This document shows positions 51,518 through 63,517 of a stretch of 64,000 nt of DNA, piece after piece. The notes under the pieces were generated by a model. It saw nothing but the letters and a program-made list of their open reading frames with translations, was not told the DNA's origin and did no database searches. The first letter of the stretch is position 1, and each line of letters starts with the position of its first letter. Where the stretch lies: contig NC_051101.1 in the NCBI RefSeq assembly GCF_901709675.1, positions 13,226,501 through 13,290,500 of the forward strand. The letters run 5' to 3'. Source of the DNA: Syngnathus acus (taxonomy: Eukaryota; Chordata; Actinopteri; Syngnathiformes; Syngnathidae). The translations under genes were made by a program, and so were the position numbers.

Positions 51518-53539
51518 ATATTTAAATTTGATTAATCGTTCAGTCCTTGTTTGAATGCTTGTTTGTCTATCAACTTGACTTGTTGCCCTTGGTATTCCAG
51601 GAGTCTATATCACCCCCTTGCGCTTCTCTGTTTCATAGAGTGATAAAAAAAACAAAATAAAAAATCGGGAGGCGGAGTGCTGACCGTGCACTTCCTGTTT
51701 TGACACTTTCACATTCGTTGTTTTCAGTAGAGCTCTCTTTCCAAACTTTATCAGAAGTGCCTCCACATGACCTCAAACTACATTAGGTGCCCCCCCACCC
51801 CTTTCCCGCAAAGCCCTCCAATGCCCTCGGCCGGGCGGTGTGTGTGGCATGTGCTTTGGCCTGCTGGATTCTATTCAAGGAGGGAGAACAAGGCCCCCCA
51901 GTGTGCTCTGTTTTCCACATTCCTGCAGCCTGACATCAGCCGGCTGCAGGAAAGACTCGGCCTCGCTCTTTTGCACGGGGGGGCCCGAAGGGGCGCCGTG
52001 AATGCGGGGGTGGGCGGCCACAGTCTGGCGGGCCGCCTCGACGGGCCCGCGATGGCAACAATGCAATCAAAGGGACGCTTTACGTGCCACATGTTGTTTG
52101 CCGCTTCGGGTTCGAGGCCCCGCTGTCGTTAAGATGGATTAAACGTGCCCCCCCCCTCACTGTCACCACATATGGAAATTGAGGTCATATGCTCATTGTA
52201 AATATTTATTCTACTCAATGTGAAACACAAGCCACACGCACGATTAAGTTCCATAATACCCAGAATGCATTGCGCACATCCCATTTATTGATCAACTGAT
52301 TAACTTGGTAAATAGATTTACATTCTGTAATATTTCCTGTATTTATTAGCATTCCTTTTCATTTAGTGCGTTTGATGTTTTTCGACGTATTTCCGTTTCT
52401 TCCGACAGTAGGGACCGTGACAAAGATTTCCATTTGTGCAGTTAATGTCAGGCCACGTATCGACAAACCAGCTCTCAGACTTCACTTCTTCTCTGTTAGG
52501 TTCTGTTTTTACTCTGATGGATTTGCTTTGGAATTCTTTCCCTATGCGCTCATGTGGTCTGTGGGTATGAGTGTGTGTGTGTGGGTGGGTGGGATGGGGG
52601 AGGAGACATCAAAGTGGAGGGGAAATGGGATCCCCCTCCCCACCCGGGTGGGACAAAGCGGACCTCGGCGTTGAGAGACAAAGAGAACGTGATGGCGCTC
52701 ACGAGGAGGCCGGCTGGGCTGCCTGCGTCCATTCACATTTTTAGCCATTCATGTTTTTAACAAGACGTTCGAGACGGACGCTTTTTCTTTGTCTTGTCAT
52801 CTGCTTCTTTCTATCCCCCCAAATTTTCACTTTCATTCCAAGCAGAAGGGAGAAACACATCTGTGAAGTATTGTGGGAGTCCTGTTGAGCATCCCTAAAA
52901 TACATCCAAACACACACTTCCCAAAATGGGTCCATTTTTCAGCATGTTGGCGAAATGAATGTGGAGAATATTAAACTCCGGTTTCGCCGTTTGTGTTCCT
53001 ACTTGCTATGGTAACATCAACAAACATACATTGTGAGACTTCTGAGTAATGTCGCCGACACACCTGTGGATGGCATCATTTTCATGACAAACCAGCTTGC
53101 CTGCTCTGGTGTCCAACCGCAACCTTTCTTTGAATTTTTTAATTGCCGCCTTGCAGGACACTATATGGCCTTTGCATACGCATAGCCTCTGTTATGCTCT
53201 CACACTAATTAATACACGTGTATACACAAACACACTCTCGCACGCATACAAACAAATCTTTCTTTGATTCTCTTTGTCCCCAAAAGACACACAAAGGGAA
53301 AAATTAGCATTACTGTACAAAGACTTTAGTGTCCTTCCCTAAAATGTAGCTCGTCTAGGGTGACTCCTAGCGGCGGAATGTATATTGCAAGGCAAAGTTT
53401 TTGTGTGCGGCCACATGTGTGTTTTGGTCACCTCTGAGGAGGTTAAAAGATTGCCCAAAAAGGTGACCAGGTATCATAGCTGGAGAATACTTGGTGGAGT
53501 TATTTTGGGTTGTAAGGTGCTGTTTTGTTGAATTGTAAT

Positions 53540-54990
53540 ATTTTGTGTTGCTGTAGGCTGTGTTTTGTGTTGCGCTACATTCTTTGTGTTGCACGACATT
53601 CTTTGTGTTGTGCAGCGTTCTGAAATGTTGAAAGAAATGATTCCAGAATAGCAAAAGCACGCAAGTTAGGACAACTGCTTGTGCAAGTAATCTGATTACA
53701 TCTCGTGTCAGGATTTGCATAAATTGATTTTTGTCGTCACATTTTAAGGCTTTGGCATAGGTCATCGATCGCTGTGCAAGCTGACATTTCAGGTGAGTCA
53801 CCTTCTCGTTTGTACAATTTGTTCTTGGCTGTTGCTAGCAAACATGAAGCAATTAACGTCATTTGCAATGAATGCCATTATGTGCAATCGTGTCATAATG
53901 TACCAAACGATCACAATGTTCGTCTACTTTTTTTTTTTTCTCTCATAGCCTGTTATATCATCAACATGGAAGTCCCAACGGGTACACCGCATCAATTTGA
54001 AGCATATAAGAAGACACATGGTAGGTGGCAAAGTGTGACAATGCCAATGTGGGGATGCAAAGTGCAAAGATGTCTGCCAAAATACCCAATGTTACACAAA
54101 TCCAACAAAAAAAGTGACAAGATTAGGAGTGTAGCAAAAAAAGTGTACATTGGAAAATCATTTTTGCACTGAATTGTACTGAATCCAACCGCTCCACTTT
54201 AGAATATCAAGAGATACTTATCAATTTTCAACATACAGTAGAAGTTTCAGAACATCACAGTAAGCATAACACTGAGTTATAAGGAGGATGAAAAGAACAG
54301 AAGGTTTGGGTAGGGACACAAAATATGTGAATTATGTGTGTTTGTTATTGTAGGTAAGGATGCGCGCAATGTTGCCAGGTATGTTTGTTGTTGTTTCGAT
54401 ACACAAGAACAATACGGTTATGTAAAAGATGAAGGAGGCGAAAAGTCAATGCAGGACACACCCCCAAAAAAAGTCAAAGAACTTTGAGGCAATAACAAAA
54501 AAGACAGAGGAATAATGTTCACGTCAGAAAGTTGTGTGAATGCAAATCTTGGACGTGGTAATAGAAATGTGGGTCACGAAATAAGGCAAGAAAGTCTTGA
54601 GAATGTCAGAAATGGGAGTTGGTGTTGCCAGTGAGAATGTGCACAATGTTGCCAGGTGTGTTTGAAAATGTCAAACTCCTTTGCTTCATGACGTCACCGT
54701 AAGAAATGGGGCATGACGGGGGAAGGACGTCTGGGTAATGGGAAACACAAAACACACACACAAAGCGTGAGAATGTCAGCGTGGGGGACACACACAAAAA
54801 AAAAAAGTGGTTAGTGTTACTGTCAGTCGGAAAAGTTCAGTCATTGTGGGACACACAAAAAAAGTGAGACATTTCAAAATGGCAAGCTTAGAATCCCTGA
54901 GAATGTCAATATGGGACGCAAAAACGACATAAAAATGTGAGAATGTCGATGTAGGGAAACAAAAAACGCGAACGTGTCCATGTCGCGCAC
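53540..54990. repeat. Decayed minisatellite-like DNA
   Basis: CATTCTTTGTGTTGC-type words repeat near 53560-53610. From about 54000 to 54990 variants of GTGAGAATGTCAATGTGGGA and GACACACAAAAAA recur at irregular spacing (clear near 54595, 54645, 54768, 54845, 54898, 54938). It looks like an old tandem array that lost its period. No gene recognised. Confidence 0.5.
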
Positions 54991-55429
54991 ACAAAAAGTC
55001 ATTAAACGTGAAATCATTTCGATGTTGGACCGTCTTTTGTACCGACTCGTTTTGGCCACTAGGTGTCAGTGTTTCTTCTCAGGTGTACTGCACTTTTCAT
55101 GTTGCTGTCTATCCTGAAAGTTCTGTCTCTCTACCGCCCTCTTCTCTCTCCCAAAAATACAGTGCTGACGTCACGAGAGGTGGGGTGTCTCGGATGGTAA
55201 GGGGTCCTGGACTGGGTGTAGTTTGTGTCTCAGTGGAGGCTTGGACGCTGGGACTTGAGGTAGGTGAGGTCCACGTTGAGCTTTATCTCAGTGTTGCTTG
55301 TGCAGAATTTGAGACAGGAAAAATTGGGAAACATAAATCAAATGCACGGATTAATATGATGATTTTGAAAGTAAAAAATGAAGAAGGATTATAGGGGTTG
55401 CAGATCAACATAATCAGATGTTGAATGTT

Positions 55430-55780
55430 TTTGGCAGAGTAACGAAGATTTTAGAAGTTGAAGATGAAGGTCTTTCCAACGAATGAAAGTTTCTTGAAGA
55501 TGAGGGATTTTATTTATTTGAGGTTTTTTTATTTGAGGTTTGCTTTATATTTCAAAGTTGATTTTGATGGAGATTTTGACATGTTTTGGAGGTTGAACAT
55601 GTAGGTTTTTGGAGCATGAAGGAATTTGTAAGTAGATGGGAGGGAGGGTCTTAGAAGTTAGAGAAGGTTTGGAAGTAGAAAATAGAGTACCATTTTAAAG
55701 ATGAAGGCATTTGGAAATAATAATTTTCATCTTTGGAGCTTGAAAATATTTGGAGGATGGCTTGTTGAATTATTTGGAAG
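55430..55780. repeat. Degenerate purine-rich repeat
   Basis: GAAG-TGAAGATGAAGG-like and TTTGGAG/GTTGAA-like words recur through this stretch without a fixed period. No supported coding potential. Confidence 0.4.
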
Positions 55781-56682
55781 GTGGACAAGAAAGGTTGATG
55801 GAAATTTTTTGTTTAGTTCTCTTGGCTGTGTAACACTTTGTGTGCGGTCAGGTCCGGTCCGTGAGTGTGTGTGCGCGTATGCAAGGTAAGGTGCTGAGGC
55901 TTGACGCGGCTGCAAGTAGCTGACTTGTCAAGCTAAAATTAAGCCCAGCGTGATTTGGAATTTTACACTTGGGCGCTAAGACCTGCACCAACAGGAACAA
56001 GACAAAAAAAAAAAAATGAATCCTAGAGTGTTCTTTCGGGAAGCGATTAGCTTTGGTGACTTTTTTTTTTAAGAAACTACATATCGATATCGTTTGAGGC
56101 GTGGCTGCAAAGCGTCACCTCCGGTTTTCAGGCCAAAGCAATCGATGCGGCAATCGTCTGATCTCAGGCAAACATGATTGACTGACATTGGATGATCCGA
56201 TTGCTTTGGCCTGGCTCGCCGTCGGGCCCAGAAGTGATTGTTTGCATTAAAGAGGCTGCGTGGATGACAAATGAGGGTCCGCGGATGATAAATGAGGCTG
56301 CGTAGCCTCCCTGCTATTCTTAGCGGCTACGAGCTGCGCTAAAGGTTTAGAGTTACTCGCGCCTCATTCGATTTCCCGCTTCCGTCATCACTTGGCCACG
56401 CTCCTGTGCTTTGTGACGTCATGTGATGTGTTAAGTGGCTTTTCTATGCCATGTCTGGTACTTTGGTTTTCGTTTTTGCACCGATACTGAGTCACGATAC
56501 CACTAGGAAATAAAACAAGACCGATATTGGGTTGATACCGGTACCCGGTGTCAGTACTCACCCATTTAAAATTTAGTTTTTCTACTGTTCCTTTGTCCCA
56601 TAGAACCCCGCCATCACGGTTCACCCATACAAGAGCGAGTGCATGTGAGTGTGCGCCTTCCCCCCCTCCCCAAGAGTCAGTC

Positions 56683-59600
56683 ATGTCGGACCCCAGGGAC
56701 ATCGATGAGGACGCCATCCTCAAGGGCCTAAGTCCCGAAGAGCTCGACCAGCTGGATTATGAACTGCAGGAGATGGACCCCGAGGTAGTCACCTGACTTG
56801 AGTGGAAAATAAATGTGTCCCTTGAGAGTTTGAATAATGACACCAAGTTGTTCTCTAAGTCTAATCAGTGAATTGGAACTTTTGTGTAAGCTAGCTAGCT
56901 AACCGTGTGGTAATGATGGAAATGGGCCAAGTCATCAAAAGCAACTCACAACTGCACCAGATAATTACTGATGCCAAAACTGCTTAAGTAAAAAAAAAAA
57001 CTGCTCAAGTGAGCTAAATTAAGCTAGGCTACATTAGCTTAACAGTTTAGCTAACTGATAACTAAGCTAGCTTTCATGTCCATTTATGCCTTTAATAGAG
57101 AAAACCATCAAGTCATCGATTCTGATTTTGGACCATTAAAACAACTGCTTGACTTTAAATCTAGGTCTTGCTCAAAAGTTGAAGATTAACACTCAAGACC
57201 GACTTATGATTTGGGCCATAAACATGACCTCCCCTGTCCGTCCTCTCAGAATGCCTTACTGCCAGCTGGTATGCGACAGCGTGACCAGACAAAGAAAAAC
57301 CCCACCGGACCGTATGACCGTGACGCTCTGATGCAGCACCTGGAGAAGGTGGCCATGGAGCACCCAGACCAGGAGGAGCTGGTGCCTTTCACTGGGGAGA
57401 AGAAAGGTGCCTGACACTTTACATTCATTTTCCACTTTCTGTAGTCTGTTTTCTAGGCCAGGCACCCAATAAAGACTTTGCTGTCCGTGTAGGAAAAGCT
57501 TTTGTGGCCAAAAAGGCAGCCGAGATTCCAGCGCACGAGCAGGTCATCTTGGAACCCGAGCTGGAGGAAGCTCTCAGAAACGCCACCGACGCCGAAATGT
57601 GCGACATTGCGGGTGAGACCACGTCTTGTTTGTCTATATGTGTCCCGACGTCGGGTGTCAACTGCGCTCACCCAAACTATCCATAGATGTAATTGATGGA
57701 AGGAAGAACAAGCTTCCTGCTGGTTTTTTTTTTTTGTTAACCCCCAGCATGCCAGCACATCGACCGGACTGACCCACATATAAGTAACGCCGGGACGTCC
57801 CATCAGCCACGACAGACATGCGACGGGATCCGATTCCCCGAAGTCAGCAGCCCAAAAATAAAACGCGTCGGGGTGGAGCGGCTTCTGCGGGAGCGAGATA
57901 GGATATCTTTGTAAAACACACGGCCGTTGACAGAAAAAGACCAAGACGTCCCCGTGGCGCATCAATTTGATATTTAAGCCTATTAATTGTTTAAACACAT
58001 GTTCTGGAATGATGAGCCAGGTTTGGGGGTTCAACTGTCGCTAGCATTAGCATAGCCTTGGATTTGGTGCTTCTGTTTAAAGGTGGAAAAGTCAGGACCA
58101 ATTATTTGATTCTAAAGGTTCTGCACAGAAAAACAGACAGACCCACAGAGCCTGGCTGCCTGGGGGCTTGAATCTGGACCGGGTCCAGATGAGGATTAAA
58201 GCTCAGTTAGCTTCCGTCAGCCTTTTGTTGAGCTTTTTGGCCAGTGTGTCGGCAGGGGATGAAAAGCTAGCCTAAAAAACAGCGAGCGCAAGTGCAGATC
58301 AGCAATGTAATTAACTCTTTTATTTACAATGTTAGCATCAGTCGCCGCTCCCCTGCTAGGCTAGCTCGATCCGTAAAGCTAGTAGGGTTACTGTCAGGGC
58401 CACAGCGGGTGTTTATGGCTAAGCAGGCAGCTGTCTCACTGGCCTGCCTTTTCCCGATGGGGTCACAAGGGTTGGGGAGAATTGGGGGGGGGGGGGCAGC
58501 AGTTGGTGTGTGACACACTTTGATGGGAGGCAGTTTACATGATAAAAAAAAGTGCTGCCCCCTGCTGGTAACAACAGAATTCAGGTGGAAACTGCTAATC
58601 TTACCTACATTCTAATCTAAATCATCAAAAAAAAAAAAAAATCACAAATGACCAGGTGAAAAGATCAGGGGTCACAGAACGGACCCCTGAGGGCCTGCAT
58701 CCTGCATAGAATGGAAAGACGAAGACTGTTCCTGACCAGAGTTCAAATGTCTGAAGGAGAATTCCTCCGTCAACTTGCGAAGGCCTGGCCGAGGTCAAGA
58801 AACACCAAAATAGAACGTTTGGGATGATCTGCGCTAAATTTAAAGCTCTTGCTTACGTGCAATTTCATATCAGACTGAACTCTTCAGAAGTCAGCTCAGC
58901 GATTTGCTTCTTTCACATTGTTGTGATGATACACAAATATTTCTAGCGTCCACTTTTTGGTCTTCCACCTGGATGGCAATTGAATGTTTTGTCACCCTTG
59001 CAGCCATCTTGGGAATGTACACGCTGATGAGCAACAAGCAGTACTACGACGCTCTGGGCACCACCGGAACTATCGCCAACACCGAGGGCATCAACAGTAC
59101 GTAGCCGTAGCAGGAAGTGAGCTCACCTTCCATGCTGGAGATCATTCATCTCTCCTATGTGGACTTTCAGGCGTGGTGAAAGAAGACCCCTTCAAGATCT
59201 TCCCCGACGAGCCGCCCAACCCCACCAACGTGGAGGAGACCCTGGAGAGGATCCACAATAACGACAGCAGCCTGACCCAAGTCAACTTTAATAACATCAA
59301 GGTGAGGTGGCAAGGTTTTTACTTTCTGGATTTGGCACCTTTTTGAACATTCGATGGACTGTTTCAGGACATTCCCATACCGACACTGAAGGAGATCTTC
59401 GAGGCCATGAAGGGAAACTCTCACGTGGAGGTTCTGAGCATCGCCGCCACTCGTAGCAACGACCCCGTGGCCTACGTGAGTCTGGTGAAATGGTCAGGAA
59501 CAGCAACGAATATGATGTCATGTTAGCTGAGGTGGCCTATTTGCGTGTGTCAGGCATGTGCCGAGATGCTGCAGGAGAACACCAGCTTGCAGAGTCTTAA

Positions 59601-60301
59601 CATCGAGTCCAATTTCATCACCTCCGACGGCATGAAGGCCGTCATTAAGGCTATGGCCAGTAACGCCACACTGGTGGAGCTCAAGATCGACAACCAGGTT
59701 GGACGCACACACACACACAAACACACACACACACGACTCCAATTTCATTCCATTTCAGCGACAGAAACTCGGCGACTCGGTTGAGATGGAGATCGCCGCC
59801 ATGCTGGAGAACAACTCCAGCATGCTCAAGTTCGGCTACCATTTCACGCAGCAAGGCCCGCGCGCCCGCGCCGCCATGGCCATCACGCGAAACAACGACA
59901 TGCGTAAGAAAACCAAAATATCTTTTCTTTCCATCTCGAAACAAAAATGTCACAGGCCTTGTTCAAGTTTACTCTCAACTGTTCGTGGCCATTTTTTGCA
60001 TTGAATGCCTCTGCGCAAACTAAGAATATTTTTTCATTTTTGTAGCATGATTTTTAATAAAAAAAAAAAAATACTCATCTTCATACAAATGACCTAAAAT
60101 TCAATGTAAAGAATAAACACTTTGTGCATTGATATAAGTCAATGGGCATTGTGCTGTTCCTTCCTGTGTGTGCACTTTGGCCACTAGGGAGCAGTATAAT
60201 ACAATAAAACTGACATGCAGGCGTCAAATTTATTGACAAAACAGAATTTGACACATCTTTGTTTGCTTGTTCGTTTAGTTCGGCAGCAGAGGCTGAGATG
60301 A
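56683..60301 (+). CDS. tmod4: Tropomodulin-4, pointed-end actin capping protein of muscle
   Basis: Nine coding exons, 56683-56784, 57250-57406, 57493-57612, 59004-59096, 59171-59301, 59368-59475, 59554-59697, 59759-59903 and 60279-60301, join in frame to 340 residues (human TMOD4 345). Recognisable blocks are [20 protein letters not shown] (first tropomyosin-binding helix), the actin-binding linker with [16 protein letters not shown] and [10 protein letters not shown], the second tropomyosin site [31 protein letters not shown], then the leucine-rich-repeat domain (about 175-325) ending [21 protein letters not shown]. Tropomodulins cap slow-growing filament ends in sarcomeres together with tropomyosin; TMOD4 is the skeletal-muscle form. 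The isoform call rests on sequence and on scnm1/lysmd1 being neighbours. The N-terminus begins MSDPRDID, lacking the ELEKY segment normally before RDIDED. AATAAA at 60413. Convergent with scnm1. Confidence 0.94.
59699..59733. repeat. Short CA-rich tract in tmod4 intron 7
   Basis: ACACACACACAAACACACACAC-like DNA between the exon 7 donor and exon 8, split by an AAA interruption. Confidence 0.85.
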
Positions 60302-61382
60302 AGATGAAGGGTAGAAGAAGTCATCCCTTGTCACGCAGAGCATCTTTTTTTAGGACAGGTGACATGATTCATCATCTCATTTGGAAGGGGAGGAGCGTCT
60401 GTAAATACTTTCAATAAAATATTTATTCAAATCCTCTTTGTAAATATTTGTACACCTTTCATTGGATGAAGAAAAATGACAAAATTTCAAGTAGGGCTGG
60501 GGGAAAAAAAAATCAGATTTTTGTAAATAAACTCAGATTTTCATTTCAGGTCATATTGCCCATCCCTAATTCCATGATTTCCGCACCTCTGGCACGTGGT
60601 CTGCTGACAATATGCTAAGGTTTCATTTTAATCACGCAAATCTCCTTTAAGTCACTTGTGATCCTCGCACTTCCCACAAGCACCTGAGCTATTTTTATCC
60701 CGCCCGGGCCGCAAAGTGAAACGGATCCGGACGGCCGGGCTTGGGTTACGGCGTTCCACATAGAAGAGGAGCTCGTTTGCGCCCTCAGCGCTTTATGGCT
60801 ACTAACAGCTGCTAACCTCTCAGGATTTCCACAACATTCCCTTCTCTTCCTCGCCTGTCATGTTTTTCATCTTCTCTTTAAAGTGATGGCAGCTGACTTC
60901 CATTGCTGACCGCAAAATTTGTTTGGTGATTGAATCATTTGGAAATGTTCACTCACTTAAGACATTTATTTGTAAACCGCAGTTTTGAATTTGTCAAGTG
61001 TATTTTTTTTCCCAACAGGTAGGTGTGGGGGAGCAAGCTTGCAAAAAGATGTTGAAAATGGCTGCCTCAGAAGGTCCCCAACCGGAGGACGCGTGGTGCT
61101 TTCGACACATTAGCGGCATTGAGAAATGTCCCAGCCTTAGTTCTTCTGACCCTCGCGTGCTTCTCTAAGTCAACGCCACTTTGCTGAGCGCGATGCTAAC
61201 TGGTGGAATCACGACCCAAATTAGCACCCGAGTAGCTCCGTCCACTTCAGGTTTACACTTAAGCTGAGCGGGGATCAGGAGGGGTACATTTGATACACTC
61301 AAGACCTGCGGCCATCTTTTATTTTTTTATGTGTCGTGTCACATCGGATCCAAGTCACATCTAGTCGGGGAAGTCGTAGTTG
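60302..61382. other. tmod4-scnm1 convergent intergenic region
   Basis: The two 3' ends face each other over 1.08 kb. tmod4 polyadenylation is likely at AATAAA 60413-60418. scnm1 has a reverse AATAAA at 61318-61323, 60 nt past its stop. Nothing else recognised. Confidence 0.65.
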
Positions 61383-62892
61383 TTAAGGTTTAAGAGAAGG
61401 CACGGTTGCGAGCGAGGGAGGCTCGTCCTCATCGGAATCAAACTCGACACCTTCGTCTTTAACCCATCGGCCGCACCGATCTTGCAGCCAGCCGTCGCTA
61501 CGGGAAAGATAATCCATTTAGGGCATATGCCGTATGTGACATGATGGAGGCGGTGTACCTTTTTAGTTTGACGTAATGCTCCAACTCGAGTCTCCTCTGG
61601 GCCGACATGGGCTCAGATGTTGGAGTCTCGGACGGAGGATGCCCTCCTGTGGTGCTTGATGATTTAGACCGCTCACTGCCTGTGAAAATGCACAATTATT
61701 GATGGATGAGAGTAAAGTCTTACATTTTAAGATAATCAAAAAACGGACAGCTAAACTCGAATTAATATTACCCGACATGCTAAGAACATCAGCTGACTCT
61801 GCAGCTCCACAAGGTGGCGCCACATGTTCAAGTTGGCTGCTTGCTGGTCTTTTTTCCGTTTTGCTGCTATAAAAAAAAAAGTTTAATTTCTTTTGGGGTT
61901 TTTGTGAGACGATGTGAAAGCTGAATTTGCCATGCCTGGTTCTCCGATGGCAGCTGTTGTATGGGGTTGTCTTCAGCAAAGCGTGATGGGTCAGCTTCCT
62001 TGTTTGCGCCAGTAAAGGAGCTTCTGAACTGGGACCTTCCTGAGAAATACAACAGAAGCTCATCGGAGTTCAATTTAATAACAATGTCGATGAAAATGTC
62101 CAAACAGATGAATCACATGACACAGATTTGGGCTGTGCACTGTTGTACGCTCTACTGATGGAATATTAGAACTTTTTTTTCTCAACTATCACAGCAAAGG
62201 CTACTGGGAAATGTAGTTTTGTGTTGCCCACCTGCGGCTGGTCCTCAGCTCTGATGAGGTTTTCTTGTTTCCTTTTTGTTATTTCATGCTTAAGCCGCGC
62301 TTTCTTCCCATAGAATGCCTTTAAACCTAAACATACACACAAAAGTGTCAATATTTTCACATGAATCAAAGCTTTGTTTGACTTTAAGCCAGTTACAATG
62401 CAAAAGAACATTTTGTTCACCTTCAAGATGTCTTTTCCCTTTCCTGTGGACTGTCAGCATGTCGACGGTGTCAAACACAGGGCGGTAGTGGCACACAAGG
62501 CAAGTGTACCTAAAGACAAAAATGTTCTGGTGATCACGTGATCAAAGATGGCCATCAGGTAGTCGCGGTGCGGTCCGTGTTTACATGTTACCTTCCATTG
62601 CTCAGAAGTGCTGCTTCGTCTTCTGGTATGAAATTTGACAGGAGATCTGCGACGCGACGTTTCTGCAATTAAACACAAAAGTGTCGACGACCAACAAATT
62701 GTGAGTAATGTAGAGTTATATTATTTGTATGAGTGTGTTATGCTGTTGTGTGAAGTGATGCTAGCAATTAGCTTACTTTGCACACTGCAATGTGTATGCA
62801 TCGATTGATAATAGCACACATGATATAACATTAATACTTACTTTGAGGATATTGAGCTGACTCTTGTCGTTACCTTCCCGTTTAAAAGACAT
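61383..62892 (-). CDS. scnm1: SCNM1, zinc-finger splicing factor
   Basis: Seven exons, 62892-62842, 62662-62592, 62509-62421, 62326-62232, 62039-61772, 61679-61559 and 61497-61383, give 269 residues. The start MSFKREGNDKSQLNILKKRR matches SCNM1. A C2H2 U1C-type finger is seen in YTCLVCHYRPVF...MLTVHRKGKRH (about residues 42-66), followed by the conserved LKAFYGKKARLKHE. Later come RKLTHHALLKTTPYNSCHRR, then RRLELEHYVKLKRSDGWL and the acidic end VKDEGVEFDSDEDEPP. SCNM1 acts in the minor (U12-type) spliceosome in the nucleus and was named for modifying sodium-channel splicing in mice. Longer than human (230). A 69-nt in-frame stretch of exon 5 (61867-61935) ends TTTTTTTTTTATAG and may be a GC-AG intron, which would give 246 residues. 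Head-to-head with lysmd1, as in mammals. Confidence 0.92.
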
Positions 62893-63517
62893 GTTTGTAC
62901 AGCAGTGTCATTTGATGTTAAAGTAGTAGCTTAGTAACACAGCGGTCTAGCCTACGAGAACTGTGGCGTTCAGGGTGAATGGTAAATTTAAGTTTAGAAG
63001 TAAAGTGGACGTTTTCCGAATTGAGCAGAAATGGCCACAACTGTTGATCGAATATAACGTTTTGCGTTTGAAAATTGTGAACTACATTGTAACGCGGAAA
63101 TGGGTCCATTCAGCTCAAATGTTAACGTGTGTCCTTGAAGGCATCATGAGCATGCGCAAAGCATTATGGGAGGTGTCACTTTTACAAGGCAGCCATGGCA
63201 ACATATGGCAGGCAGGAGGCAAGAGACGGCCGGCCGGCCCAACTTAGTCTTTTTTTCTGCTGGATGTTTCCGCCCCTTTTGTCTCATTTTAATTTGCTTC
63301 TCTTTTCATGCGCCTCTCCTTTACCCTTCTATATAATGTTGACTCGACTCTTTTGTAGGTGACGTCACGAAAGTTACCTCGGTCGTCATTGTGGAGCGCC
63401 GATTAAGCAGTTTATTTGTTAAGTATCAAACCAAATCGAACCAACAGCCATGTTTGCTGCTCTACGATTCGACGAAAGTTGACTTGAGCCGAGTGATTAC
63501 TTCCGCTCCTCGCCGTC
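62893..63517. promoter_or_regulatory. Bidirectional promoter region of scnm1 and lysmd1
   Basis: The two start codons lie 625 bp apart on opposite strands. TGACGTCA (63360-63367) is a full CRE site, and GCATTATGGGA near 63162 resembles a core-promoter motif of broadly expressed genes. No clear TATA box near either gene. The same head-to-head pair exists in human (established); shared regulation is inferred. Confidence 0.6.

Larger units (their letters stand above)
36925..56682. other. 19.7-kb mcl1-tmod4 interval without a recognised gene
   Basis: After the mcl1 3' UTR (to about 37650) no open frame resembles a known protein. Visible contents are a poly-G run, decayed repeats near 38.3-38.7 kb, two MITE-like elements (46.44-46.60 and 47.61-47.95 kb), AGCAT and AGCT microsatellites, and degenerate tandem DNA at 53.5-55.8 kb. 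A 5' noncoding exon of tmod4 is expected in the right part, since CCTCCCCAAG just before its ATG looks like a splice acceptor. Confidence 0.5.

Noticed and set aside
53367-54172. Frames of 144 and 132 codons
   Set aside because: They lie in worn repeat DNA and encode Asn/Thr- or Lys-rich chance sequence.
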